From contig OY759269.1 of the NCBI GenBank assembly GCA_963662155.1, forward strand, positions 7,873,355 through 7,937,354: a stretch of 64,000 nt of DNA, given 5' to 3'. The notes under the pieces were generated by a model. It was given only the letters and a program-made list of their open reading frames with translations, was not told the DNA's origin and searched no databases. A program made the position numbers and the translations under genes. This document shows positions 22,593 to 35,084 of this stretch, piece after piece (positions within the stretch are counted from its first letter, which is position 1; each line of letters begins with the position of its first letter). The DNA is from Lamellibrachia columna. Lineage: Eukaryota > Annelida > Polychaeta > Sabellida > Siboglinidae.

Positions 22593-23830
22593 CGCATTCT
22601 GAACAAGAAATGGGCTGTAGAAAGGGCGGACAATCGGAGGTCGATATTATTGAAATGGAAGTTATGTTGATCAGGGACGCGATCAAGATTATTGCACATG
22701 AAACTGATGTATCTCTTGCTATCAGTCAGGCCATCATAGCGGCATGTCGCGACGATCGTACATGTCTCCTCGTTTACTTGCTTTGGCAACGTTTATCCAC
22801 AAGAAGTACGGGTCGGGGGGGGGGGGTTGATTAACATACTCAGCAGTATTGTGTTAGCTGAGAGATAATAAGGTGGTGAAGCTGGTAAATGCATAGATGA
22901 AGGAACTCTTCTCCCAAGCCGGACTCTGTGGAGGCCTTGTGCAATTTGTCATCGACAATGTTGACGTCAACATTGCCACTGCAGCAGGGCATGGAACTTC
23001 CCATGCGACGGGTGGTAATAGCGGCGACGACACCTCATTTCCAAGCAGAAAGTGTTCCACTTCAGCATCGGACGATGGTCGAGGCAGCCTCAGTCATTGG
23101 TTGTTACAAGAAGTTTCCGTTGAAGTACTACAAAAAGGGAGCCACCACACCGGGGTGGAAATATGTGGTGTTCGAGCCCCTCCATCTTCCTGAACCTCTT
23201 TTCAAGCTGAAGTTGAGAGGCATCAACCTGAAAACTTGTGGATGGCTTCTACCTCACTTTCCTTCTCATCCGTCCTGGACTAACCTCATGGGGATGGCTG
23301 GCTTCTACCTCAGTCTCCCTTCTCATCCGTCCTGGACTGACCTCATGCAGACAGCCAACAACACTGGAGAGTATAAGAAGGCCAGCATTCCGCCATTCTC
23401 TTTTATAAATCGCACTCCAACCCAGCCAAACACGATAATCTCAGCAAGGTACTACGCCAAGAAGGAGAGTGGCAATCTGTGACAGAAGTGTAAATTGGTC
23501 ACGTTTGACCAGCCACTGAACACCAAGACAGTTGGGGTAGCGCTCTCTTCTCCACAATTTGAAGGGATCATCCTGAGGCTTTCATGTTGTGATGACCTGC
23601 ACGGGTTCCGTAAGCTACATGATATCAGGTATTGGCACCTGCTGGGAGACGGCCTACTCTGTTCACAACTGCATGATGTCTCCATGTGCTCTGAAAGGAG
23701 TCGATACCAATCACATGAAGCTGCTCGCACGACCACGCTGTGGTGGCAGTTGATTTCCGTCGGTACATATATCCAAATGCTGCTGGGTAAGGCTACTGGG
23801 AGAAACAGGCCGCCAAACTGTGGATGAATG
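22593..23830 (+). pseudogene. Decayed ORF with DNVD motif, transposon-like, unclassified
   Basis: Broken frames in one direction read QAGLCGGLVQFVIDNVDVNI then ATAAGHGTSHATGG (22909-23010). This resembles the DNVDxNxxTxxGxGTxHxxGG motif found in many uncharacterised, repeat-associated invertebrate proteins. Downstream frames continue ASVIGCYKKFPLKYY to IISARYYAKKESGNL (stop at 23480) and then, after a break, FDQPLNTKTVGVALSSPQ to TYIQMLLGKATG. A local duplication at 23250-23340 repeats FPSHPSWT. Frameshifts make it non-functional. Function unknown. Confidence 0.45.
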
Positions 23831-24187
23831 TAGTCGTCGTCGTCCGACCAACACCGTTTCCGAAGCCCAAAAAACGTGTAGCATTACGTATTGGTGGCTG
23901 GTGGTTTGGACAAATGAATCCCAGAGGCACCTAACGAATGTAAATGGTATTCATTAATGCACATTGATGTATATGTACATATATACACACGTACGTACTT
24001 GCATACATGGATGGATGGGGTGGGTGGTGTGAACAAATATTAAGCACTATAAGGTTGTTGTACTTTGGCGACTTTTGTAGCAACCAGGAAATTAAGAAAC
24101 TGCACCAAGTTTAAGTTTGCTGGGAAAGCTATTCTATGCTGCTTATTGTGAATCTGGTAGTTTCAGTAGATTATGTTGAGATAAAAA

Positions 24188-24290
24188 GTGTGTGTGTGTG
24201 TGTGTGTGTGTGCGTGTGCGTGTGCGTGTGCGTGTGCGTGGTGCTTGCGTCCGCGCGTGCGTGCTCGTGCGTGTGCATGAGTGTATGTGG
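24188..24290. repeat. (TG)n/(CGTG)n microsatellite
   Basis: tgtgtg then gcgtgt units, in the 3' flank of gene A. Shorter versions lie at the equivalent places near B (43021-43062) and C (58522-58562). Confidence 0.9.
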
Positions 24291-24376
24291 AACGACATTA
24301 TGACGCATCCTGTCGAATATCAGTTAACAATCGCCATATTCACTTGACAAACACAAGTTTTACGTGATGAGTACGG

Positions 24377-24382
24377 TTTATT
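24377..24382 (-). terminator. Conserved poly(A) signal of gene A
   Basis: AATAAA on the - strand, about 315 bases after the stop codon. The same hexamer stands at the aligned position downstream of B (43152-43157) and C (about 58658-58663), which argues that it is real. Confidence 0.6.
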
Positions 24383-24693
24383 AGACAAACACGTGCATAG
24401 CAATGACCCCAATAATATCTAACTGCATAATTAACTAAAACTATGCTCAAGTGGAAAAAGTTACACACGACGAAACGATTATTTTATTCACACAGCTCGC
24501 GTATTTCGAACTGGATTGAACCATCAATGTCATCGTCAACGACGCAATAAAATGTTAATAAGAGGCTTATCATTCAAGACAAGGGTGTGTGTCGCTGCAA
24601 CAAACTTGGAAATTAAGCAGCAATGCAGTTAGAACGAATTAAAAGGGTAACTGGGTGTTGTATAAGTGTGGTGTTACTTCGGGCCAGACTGCG

Positions 24694-25016
24694 CTATTTC
24701 TTGGCTTTGCGATTCTTTAGCAGGCGGGCAATGAGGGTCAATGCCTTCTTCATGTTGGTCGAGATGGTCAAAGGTGTGTTCGGATCACTTGTGGGGTCGG
24801 GTCCATCGTTGTCAGAGACGGTTACATCGCTGCCAGCGTCGTTTGATTCTCCGCTGTCTGAGCCGGAAGATTCAACGCTGCTGGAGCGGACAAATTCTTT
24901 TCTATCCACAGGGCCGGAAATATCGGCATCCGACGTAGCGGGGCCCGATAAGTAGGTGTCCGGCATGGCGGAACTCGGGAAGGGTATGTCGTCCGGCGAG
25001 GTGCTGTCGTGTACAC
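24694..25016 (-). CDS. Gene A last exon: acidic tail and cationic end
   Basis: 106 residues. Includes PDTYLSGPATSDADISGP and a Ser/Asp-rich stretch (VESSGSDSGESNDAGSDV), then ISTNMKKALTLIARLLKN, RKAKK and TAG. It is about twice as long as the B/C exon. Confidence 0.83.
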
Positions 25017-28000
25017 CTGTACAGATACCAGCATTTTTGGCACAGTCTTAGCACATGCGTGAGTTGCTATATTAAGCTACCGTACTTCTCAGACTTCTCA
25101 GGCATTTATAACATCAACTTTATAAATGGCAGGTATACTGGTCTAATTAAGAAACCTTATCTACTACACATTTCAGTTATTTCACTTCCAAGACAGGGAT
25201 TCAAAATGCAGATTTAACGTACACATTAGCCTTATATGTAGGTAAACATTATCTCTTATATGGCAAATTTCGACCATGTTCAGGTTAGCAATGTCTGATA
25301 AGCTATTTTAATTGTGATGTATTGGTTCAAAGACCCCTTTAATCATCATGATGCTTTTCTTTGACACTTTGAAAAGGCCACTTTCATGATGGTATACCTT
25401 CTTTGATCATGATGATATAATTTCTGAAGACATCGATATAAATCGTTGTCGACCAGTGATGGGAGGTATATTTACGTTGCATACAATGTGTGGAATCGTG
25501 TCAGAATATTATATTTTAATAGATCTTAAGTCCAAGTAATTAAAGCTGGGAAAACAAAATATATGGCTTTCCTTCATAAAAAAACAAGTAACATCAAGAC
25601 AAGGAGGAACGAGACCTTGAAGAAATAAATGACTTCAGGAATTTAGGAGTCCTGATGAAAAGTTCAGCAGAGGATATAAGGTTGCATAAAGCATAGATGG
25701 CACTGGAGCCATCAAGTCACTAACGAGTAAATACGATGGGGAGTCACCAACACTCTCAGATACGATCAGAGAGCGAACGATGCGTTTCGCCGGCCACTGC
25801 TACAATACACAGGAGCGAAAAAGAGCCAGTGTCTCGATTGGCTTGGAAAGTTACACATCTCAAGGCTTGGGAAAGAGGAAATTAAGACTGCAATGCAAAA
25901 ATATCGGATGGCCATTGTGAATGGAGGAACTCACCGCCAAACTGTAATTTACTTGTATTGCTTGGTATTGCATTTTCTTCCGGTGTGGCGGTCATATGAC
26001 CACGTTTGCCGACGAAACTTTGTATTATTTTCTCGAAAGAAGCTATTGGGGCTACGTGTATTTATTGCCGGACCTGCTGTTGGAAACACGTACTGTCATG
26101 ATTCCTCTCCATGAAGTCGGCGAAAGGTGAGAGCGTCTCACCGGCATCTTCCACGAGCGTCTCGGCGACGATCAATCCCTTCAGCAGCGCCATTCGCACC
26201 ATGTCTGGGTCGTTGGCTGCAAGAACAACAACAATAACAGAATAGACAGAACCTAAAGAGAACAGCACCGACAAAGATAATAAGTCGCCTTCGTCGTGTA
26301 GCAAGACTTAACCGAGATAATTAACTACACATACAGTAAATACACGCACACATAATACTATACGCTGTAGACGTCTTATTACCTTCGACACTTCGTCATG
26401 TGTGATGCAAACCTGAAGCTACGATGAAAACTAAATGACAACAACAACAACAACAATAACAATAACAACAACAACAACAACAATAAACTGAATATTAGAT
26501 GAGATAAATGTGGCATTAACATTTTATTTAAAGAACATATATATAAGACAAGATATTGTAACGCATGCACCAATAAACAGAACGTCAATTCACCATCAAC
26601 TTCGGAGATGAGGGCGTCGACGAAAGAGAGGAAAAACTCCATGTGACCTTTGAGACAGTAGAGGTCAACGCTTAGGAAACTGATCAACATGTCGTCGTCA
26701 TGGACGGTGCCTGAAAAAACAAATACGCATACATGCAAACATACACGCTTTAAAATACATATGAATGCATAGATGCACACATCCATATTCGCACGCACGC
26801 ATACGCAAACACACATTACCGCACCTCCCACGCATACACACGTATATAAATGGATATAATCAGTAGTATCAAGTCAAGTCTCAAGTCTCTGACTCGAGTC
26901 AGCCCCTACGACTCGTGTCAGCCCCTACGACTCGAGTCAGCCCTTACGACTCGAGTCAGCCCCTACGACTCGTGTCAGCCCCTACGACTCGTGTCAGCCC
27001 CTACGACTCGAGTCAGCCCTTACGACTCGAGTCAGCCCCTACGACTCATGTCAGCCCCTACGACTCGAGTCAGCCCTTACGGCTCGAGTCAGCCCCTACG
27101 ACTCGTGTCAGCCCCTACGACTCGAGTCAGCCCTTACGACTCGAGTCAGCCCCTACGACTCGAGTCAGCCCTTACGACTCGAGTCAGCCCCTACGACTCG
27201 GGTCAGCCCCTACGACTCGAGTCAGCCCTTACGACTCGAGTCAGCCCCTACGACTCGTGTCAGCCCCTACGACTCGAGTCAGCCCTTACGACTCGAGTCA
27301 ACAAGTCAGGTAGTATCATAAATCACCAAGCACACCTATCATAAATTGTAGCAATGCGAGGAATACCAGAATCATTTATGAAAATATTTCCATTGTTTGA
27401 CGACCTACTCATCGAAATTTTAGTTGGTATTTGTCGTAGAACGTTGTGATGGAATTACCGTGAGTTGCCTCGTAGCTCAACATTTGGTTGCATTTCGCTG
27501 GCCTTGAGCTGGTAGTGGCTGAAGACAAAGACATATCATTCAGATACATGTTGCATTAGAGAATAATGAAGTATAGATAATTACTCAGTTACCATGATAG
27601 TTTTTATTGTTGTGGGAATTGCAGATTAAAAGTTTAATGAATAATGCTCAGCGATATATTGTGGACATTAGTTGATAGATCAACCACGGTTGGACCACGA
27701 CAAAACGCTCTGTCCCGGATGAACTCGGAACTAGGACAGGGTTGTACTCGTCAGGTGGTGCGGCAATTGAGATCGTTGTGGTTTTTTCATATTAACAATG
27801 ATCGATTATATGAGATCACCATTGGTATTTGTGATTTGGCTAATAGTAATGTGTGGAAAACAAAATGTTTACAAATTGTTTAAATGCTAGCAGCGTGAAA
27901 TTTTTTTTACAAATATCTCACAAGGCCGGGATACGCATACATGATAAATTACTAGACTAATGGCTTCCTTGTCCACTGGCATTCTTTTTTAAATATTGCT

Positions 28001-31000
28001 AGATCTAAATATCGCAACACTGGTATTGGAACAAGTCATCGACCAGCCGGTCGAACCATGCAACTTATATTATTATTATTACTATTAATTAATGACGATT
28101 GGTCAATAATCAACAATGTATGTAAAAGTAAAACCGTCTACTGACTGAATCGATCTTGTGGATTTTCCAAAAGTTAAAGTACAATCTATTAGTTTTGTGG
28201 GGACTATCACCATAGCATTCATCGACGTTTGAGCGGCTCTCTTACCTTCCAGTTCGAGATAAGCAGAGACCTCCTCGAAGGCTTGGATGAGTTCTCCCAC
28301 GTTGCTGATAAGACACATGACACGTCTGTCTTCTCTGGAGAAACGTCCAGGCATAGCCCCTGTGCGAAAACATACATAAATACAAATGCTGAAAATTAAA
28401 ACGTAGACATTTGCATCGCATTAAAAGAATGCGAGCTTCGAAAGTTATAAACGTGTCATCATATTTTATATTTGTGGAATGAACAAAGCAAAATATGTAC
28501 ATTGTCGTGATTATTCCATTTAAGATAAATCCGTAATAAAACGGGAGACGGCCGTATTGCTCCCCAAATCCAGAACACCGACGGGAAATCTGTGCGATGT
28601 GACTGGTGGAAATTGGCTCATGTTTAACCTGGTACGTATCTACGACAATAGCATGTGTGAATGATTGTGAGTCGTTGCAAACGAGAGAAGGATTCGGATT
28701 CGTGTACGTACGTCTCTTGATGTCTTCCGGCGAGATGTCGCTGCATCGTTCTTCTCCAACGAATCCTGTGACACAGACATTCACACTGTCATCAACCGCG
28801 ACACGAATGAACCCATTGTAAACAGCGAACAATTGTGAATCGTAGCTTAGTTCTAGCTTGGAGACTAGTCTCTTTATTGTACATCAACATATTACGGAAA
28901 TACGTGGAACAGTTCGAACACTAAAGCTCCGAGAAAAAACAAAACAATTCCTTCCCATTAATAGACACATATTGTGGAAATAAGTAGAACAATTCGCACA
29001 TTATTGTTCCGAAAATTAAAAAGTTCCCTCCATATTATGCGCTGTAGTGCGGGTTCTATCCTCTGCGTGGCGCCACTGATCTGCCATAAGCGTGTTGTTG
29101 AGTTGATTCTAAATCATAGCTTGCGACATAAATCAAACTGCACAGAGCCATTTAAAGCTTGAACACAGGTGCCAAACTTAGGGTGAAATGTTTGCTGCAA
29201 AATGTTGCGATTTTACTTTGATCTCCATTCATATTGCTGATGAAAACCCACGTCAATGTCGCCAACAGTAACTATATGGGGCGAGTAATAGTAACGAACC
29301 GTAATGAATCCCGGATATATGGCGCTTCCCAATTTTTTTTAGTAATAATGATAAACAACAACAACAACAACAAATATAGTTATAATAGCAATAGTAACCG
29401 GTAATAATAATGATAATAAGTTGTCTTCGTGTCGGTGTTGAGCGACTTACCAACAAGGAACGCGCTAGTGATCATCAACCTTCCTCGGATCAGCATGTGG
29501 TTAACGGTGTCGTGAATGGCCATCATGTCTTCGCCAATCGAGTTCAGGTTTTTCGACCGTTCAATTCCTAGAAACAAAGCCCTAATTAAAGTGATATCAC
29601 CGAAATAACAGAGATGGTGATTGCGAGAATACAACAGCGTCTCTCTCGCTGTCAGTCTCGGTTACGACTACGACTGCTCGCTTGATTCACATTGCAGGAA
29701 TCATCTCCAGATCGGTCTGTCTGGAGCAAGTGCGTACCATTGCTCTGAGTGTATACCTGTTTTCTTAAAATTTCACTTCACTATATCTTTGCATCTAAGT
29801 TTGGGCCGATCTATGCTTCTAGTTCCTTCAGACAGTTAAGAATGTCGAATGTTTTAAGAAGCCGGACATCTGATGCACAAATGACATATTAAAAACACCA
29901 GTATGTGATCGCGGCCAGCAGACCGTTCGTGACATCGTCAACCACTGTCGTATGTTTGCTTTTAGCGAAGGAATTTTTGTGTACGCTCTTGTAATGTTTT
30001 CGTGTGTCGATCTTCGTCTTTCACGCACTCGGTAACCCCCCAAAAAAAAACACTTTGTACCAGCCCCCCTCCCCCACCGTATTGTTAATCCGGCTATGTA
30101 CAGAACTAGGTATTGCAATGTTAGCAGCGGGATCGATATTGAACAAGGCCGATCGATGTCATTGGCTACGGTGAAACAAACAACAAACAGACGCTTACCA
30201 AAAGCTACTGTAGCGCGGCTGGCTGCGTCTTCCATTTTGGTTCTCGCGTTTTGAGCGACCGTGATTACCATCGTCTTGAATTCTTCCACGTCATGCTGCG
30301 AAATTTCTGCAAGGAGAACAGTTGTTATAACGGACATGAGAAAACACAACTCGAATAAATTATATAACTAATCAATAATATGAATACAGAAATAAGTTAA
30401 ATGAAATGCAACTAAAACAAATTAAATACAGTTTCGTTGTTGTCATTTGTAAATAAAAATGTTGGTGGCTATTAAAATTTAATCACGGTATACAATAATT
30501 GATTTCGACATTTTCTCTTTTTAGAAGTTACCAGAAACATAGTTTCAACAGATCACAAAAGATTGTAGCACGGAAGTTGTATCTGGAGGATTCATAAACA
30601 AATGCGAACGTACGTGATATTCTGATGCCATTTGGACCGAGCATGCCAGGCTTTCTGTCTCCATGGGGCTGCAAAAGACGAGTCTTATTAGTTCGTACTC
30701 CAAACTAGACAGAACTACACCATTATATCACACTACATCACTGCTCCCCAGAAACAACAACAACAACAACAAAATCCGAGAAGAAGAACGAAAGCTAAAC
30801 GGATACCGAACTCTGACCACAGCCGACATTGACCAGGCCTACGACATTATGTGACAAAAAACCTAGAAGAATTCTCACCGAAAATCATTGTAAATTAGAT
30901 TATACGAACGAATGTACATGCCGTGAATACATTTCACCAGAAGCCTCCTGTTTAACAAAGATACCTTTAATACAAACTGCCTCAACTCAACTATTTCCCC

Positions 31001-31312
31001 AATATCAAACATGTTTTGTTTAAATAGTCCTTAATTATAAATTCGCGAAAATCACTTCTTTTGTAACTAAAGTTGTCATTATGCAACCAGTATGCAACAG
31101 ACATAGACGTAGCAGATATTATTTTCTCCTATGAAAATATTTCCTTAGGCTAACATAAATAAACAGCAATGTAGGGCACCCGTACAATGTTAACTTCGGA
31201 CAGTGGTGCCAATGAACGCACACAAAGTAATGTAACATACCTTCTTAGGCGGTTTTGCCAGAGTCACTGACACCAAAACTACCAACACGAGAACTGCGAG
31301 AACAACCTTCAT
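24694..31312 (-). CDS. Gene A: unrecognised secreted helix-rich protein, 380 aa, 10 exons
   Basis: I do not recognise this family. Exons in coding order are 31312-31241, 30668-30614, 30306-30199, 29567-29451, 28765-28712, 28359-28246, 27518-27459, 26710-26594, 26216-26094 and 25016-24694. All have GT-AG borders; introns after the second exon are all phase 1. A 19-residue signal peptide (MKVVLAVLVLVVLVSVTLA) is followed by a basic linker (KPPKK). Five exons of about 36-41 codons then each encode one or two amphipathic helices, e.g. HDVEEFKTMVITVAQNARTK and DMLISFLSVDLYCLKGHM. Four cysteines (ERCSD, VMCLI, AKCNQ, LYCLKG) are kept in all copies, suggesting two disulphides. The last exon is an acidic Ser/Asp/Gly tail ending in a cationic helix, LTLIARLLKNRKAKK. 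Phase consistency, conservation in B and C and a promoter make it a real gene. No function is claimed. Confidence 0.88.
25590..25870 (+). pseudogene. RTE/CR1-like reverse transcriptase C-terminal fossil (copy A)
   Basis: The + strand reads like the end of a non-LTR polyprotein: DFRNLGVLMKSSAEDIRLHK, and after an internal deletion IRERTMRFAGHCYNTQE. It lies in intron 9 of gene A. B (44080-44365) and C (59585-59860) hold the same insertion in the same intron. Confidence 0.6.
26094..26216 (-). CDS. Gene A exon 9, helical (phase 1 to 1)
   Basis: Encodes NDPDMVRMALLKGLIVAETL then VEDAGETLSPFADFM. NDPDMVR, LLKGLIV and ETLSPFADxM are shared with B and C. Confidence 0.87.
26436..26487. repeat. (CAA)n/(TAA)n in gene A intron 8
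   Basis: Counterpart of the much larger CTG plus CAA arrays in B and C; no CTG tract is present here. Confidence 0.9.
26594..26710 (-). CDS. Gene A exon 8, most conserved (phase 1 to 1)
   Basis: Encodes DMLISFLSVDLYCLKGHMEF then FLSFVDALISEVD. DMLISFLSVDL and CLKGHM are unchanged in B and C. Confidence 0.88.
26890..27302. repeat. 19-bp minisatellite in gene A intron 7
   Basis: About 21 copies of ctcgagtcagcccctacga with recurring gtg/gag and ccc/ctt variants. B and C have only seed-like tcgagtgcaaccgtagtcag at the same place, so the array grew in A alone. Confidence 0.93.
27459..27518 (-). CDS. Gene A exon 7, small (phase 1 to 1)
   Basis: TTSSRPAKCNQMLSYEATH, with the third conserved cysteine (KCNQM). 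Confidence 0.82.
27885..27995 (+). mobile_element. CR1-like 3' end fragment in gene A intron 6
   Basis: The pieces acaaatatctcacaaggc, ggcttccttgtccactggc and attgctaga match the 3' terminus of the CR1-like family seen complete at 57040-57190. Degraded. Confidence 0.5.
28246..28359 (-). CDS. Gene A exon 6, helical (phase 1 to 1)
   Basis: Encodes AMPGRFSREDRRVMCLISNV then GELIQAFEEVSAYLELE, with the second conserved cysteine. B and C lack four residues near its start. Confidence 0.86.
28712..28765 (-). CDS. Gene A exon 5, small (phase 1 to 1)
   Basis: Seventeen full codons, FVGEERCSDISPEDIKR, with the first conserved cysteine. One residue differs from copies B and C. Confidence 0.86.
28766..29450. 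other. Gene A intron 4
   Basis: No gene. Contains a near-repeat of tattacggaaatacgtggaa and tattgtggaaataagtagaa (28890-28990), and caa/ata microsatellites at 29355-29420. Confidence 0.6.
29451..29567 (-). CDS. Gene A exon 4, helical (phase 1 to 1)
   Basis: Encodes NLNSIGEDMMAIHDTVNHML and RGRLMITSAFLVG. Donor gtaagt. Confidence 0.86.
30199..30306 (-). CDS. Gene A exon 3, helical (phase 1 to 1)
   Basis: Encodes ISQHDVEEFKTMVITVAQ and MEDAASRATVAF, two predicted helices. Donor gtaagc. Confidence 0.86.
30614..30668 (-). CDS. Gene A exon 2 (phase 0 to 1)
   Basis: PHGDRKPGMLGPNGIRIS, a short Gly/Pro-rich linker. The copy B counterpart differs in most residues except the NGxRIS end. Confidence 0.8.
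31241..31312 (-). CDS. Gene A exon 1: signal peptide
   Basis: Twenty-four codons from ATG, a strongly hydrophobic leader then KPPKK, ending before gtatgt in phase 0. The start was chosen because it is the first ATG after the TATA-like box and is conserved in copy B. Confidence 0.88.
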
Positions 31313-31360
31313 CTTCTCAACCCAGAGGAAACACGTTGCGTTGCCGGGCGCCGTCGCCGT

Positions 31361-31370
31361 CTTTTATTGC
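31361..31370 (-). promoter_or_regulatory. TATA-like box of gene A
   Basis: gcaataaaag on the - strand about 50-60 bases before the ATG. The identical ten bases sit at the same distance in gene B (51572-51581). Confidence 0.6.
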
Positions 31371-31377
31371 ATAGCGG

Positions 31378-31389
31378 AGCGCATGCGCA
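31378..31389 (-). promoter_or_regulatory. NRF1-like palindrome, gene A promoter
   Basis: agcgcatgcgca, one base from the NRF1 consensus YGCGCAYGCGCR. The B copy matches it fully. Just upstream of the TATA-like box. Confidence 0.5.
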
Positions 31390-31399
31390 CTTCATCCTC

Positions 31400-32263
31400 C
31401 TGTGTAATATGGGCCGAATGTCACGGGGGTGGAAGGTTGTAACTGTTAAGCTAGAAATAATTACTTCGCTGTTTTGCATATAGAATTCAAACCATCAAGG
31501 TCGACGGTTCAAGTCGTGTCACCTAAGAGTTATGTTAACGTTATTGTTTTTGTGATAAGGTAAAATGGATTGAACAATTGATGTCTCTACCTCCTGGACT
31601 GCTGGAAATTGGACTGGTCGGTCGGTTTGGCTTCGAGTTAGACTCGTAAAACCCGCTTAAGTTACATTACGCAACATACTCAATTGAACTCTAGCCTAAT
31701 TACGACTTATGTTAATTGCGACATTTTCTAAGCGTTTGGACAACATAAGGGTGATTCTTATAACTGTACCTGACACTCAAATGTGAGTGGACGTTCTAAC
31801 TTAGTGAGCTACAATAAACAGTTTGGCTGCTTAACTACAACTGTTTTTGTCTTAAACGTTATTCCTCGATTCATTTTCCCGCTTGTATCGCTTTAGAATC
31901 ATCTCGCAAAAATCAAACCTATCTAGTATCCACCGCGACATGCTCTCTCGTTTGTGCACGTGTGTTATTTACCTTTGATGAAATCACATAATAAACTATT
32001 AAATTATTGCTGACCGCATCTGGTAAAAAAAATCGGCGAAAAAATGTTCGCTAAATAAACCAACTTCGCCTGCGTTGGTTCATAGGCACTTAACCTTTAG
32101 CAAAATTTAGATCACGCAAAATGTCGAGCGAAGGGGATTCTGACGGTGCAACTGACATAAGCTTATCGGTTAAAGTCATGCCGTACATGTACGAGTCAAC
32201 AACGCGGTCATAGTCACAAAAAAACGAAGTTAAAGTTGAGTTCAACGTCAGTGGTCTGTCTAC
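31400..32263. other. Upstream region of gene A
   Basis: No gene. Aligns with 51607-52190 upstream of gene B. A piece (aatcaaacctatctagtatc and following, about 31905-32010) also recurs at 38200-38310. Ends at the hAT target duplication. Confidence 0.6.
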
Positions 32264-33667
<1,404 letters not shown>

Positions 33668-33675
33668 CTGTCTAC

Positions 33676-35084
33676 GCCTTCACAGACGTGTTTGGGGTTA
33701 GTCGGTGTGGCCGGATTATAAAATGTTTATTTTTGTAATGTTCTTCATCGACATCATCATAAGTCATGAGCCGGAACAGCGATGAACCCTTTCTGAGAGG
33801 TCGATTGTTCATTAGGGATGGAAAGTCAGCCACTTCAACGCCAAGGTTTTCGCAGATCGGTTTGATGTGTTCTTTGTTTTTCTTGCTATGAGTGGGCTAT
33901 GTTCTTGCTAAATGCCTACTTGCACGTAGGAAGGATTGGTGGGGGTTTCGTTATAGTTGCAATTGTTGAGGAGAATACTGCAGCTGAATACTGAAGTGAG
34001 ACTAATGAACATTAAAAGCTGTCAACCTATACTGTGTAATCAGGTTTTTCTTTCATCTCTGTTGCAATTATGCAGCGTTTCTTCGGCCACAGTCTCAATG
34101 GCACTCTGGTTGAAAAGTGCACCCATGCCGGCCGAATTGTCTACAGCTGCACCGTCTACGACCAAAGCACCCTACATTCGAATCAACACCACAGAAACAC
34201 ATCCACAGTGGCATTGCTACGTCGTGGCAAACTGTAATTATGTTAATCCGATTCATTATAATGGATGATATGGTCCGCTGCGCAAGCTCAAATATTGCAT
34301 TAGGAAAGTCGACTGTTTGGTATCCCCGGCAGTTGGAATGGCAGCACTTATGAGCGATCGAGTGGGTGTGTTGTCGGGGTTAATCGTGTTGTGGTGCACC
34401 CACCCACGTTATATTGCGTTTCAAGGCCAGGCGGTTATGCAGTTGTTCTACTTACGAAATAACTACACGGGCAAGCCCAGAAACAACGAGACACTTCGGA
34501 CAAACTGCAGTCGCCAGCTGTTATAATAAATTATGTAAAATAAATACATTTGTCGACTCCACTGGATAGAAGACATCATGAGAATAAAAATACATAGTTT
34601 TCCATAGTTACTGTAATACTGAAGTGAGACTAATGAACACTAAAAGCTGTCAGCCTTAATTGCAATTGCAGGTGAAAGGATGCAATTTTGTTTTAGCTTT
34701 GAATGCACTGGAAGGTCATGTACTGTGTAATGTGTTTCAAGTCTTTCTTTCGTCCCTGTAACACGGCGTTTCTTCGTTCAGAATCTCAGTGACACTAATG
34801 ACGCAAAAGTGCACCCATGCCCAAAGTTAATTACACGTTTCTGCTCTCACAGTTCCGCGGATCTGAACGGTTCTCGGCACTCAATGATCATTTATCCACG
34901 CCTCCTTCCACATCAATATGGTAATTATATATTTGAAAAATACAATCCGCCCCTACAAATTGAATGGTCCATCCCTAATCTGGCCGACATCCATCGTGGA
35001 ATGGAAGCACGACTTTGATAGGGCCTACCCGGCGCATTCTACACACTGCAAAACACGCAATGTTAAGAGCCACTAGTCAGACGT
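33676..35084. repeat. Gene A distal upstream block, paralogous to 52490-53470
   Basis: No gene. Shared strings include tactgaagtgagactaatga, accctacattcgaatcaaca and cacccacccacgttatattg. Within A, part of it is duplicated (33984-34140 and 34616-34830). Confidence 0.7.

Noticed and set aside
26850..27344. 164-codon frame with SPYDSS repeats
   Set aside because: It lies in gene A intron 7 on the other strand and is explained by the 19-bp array.
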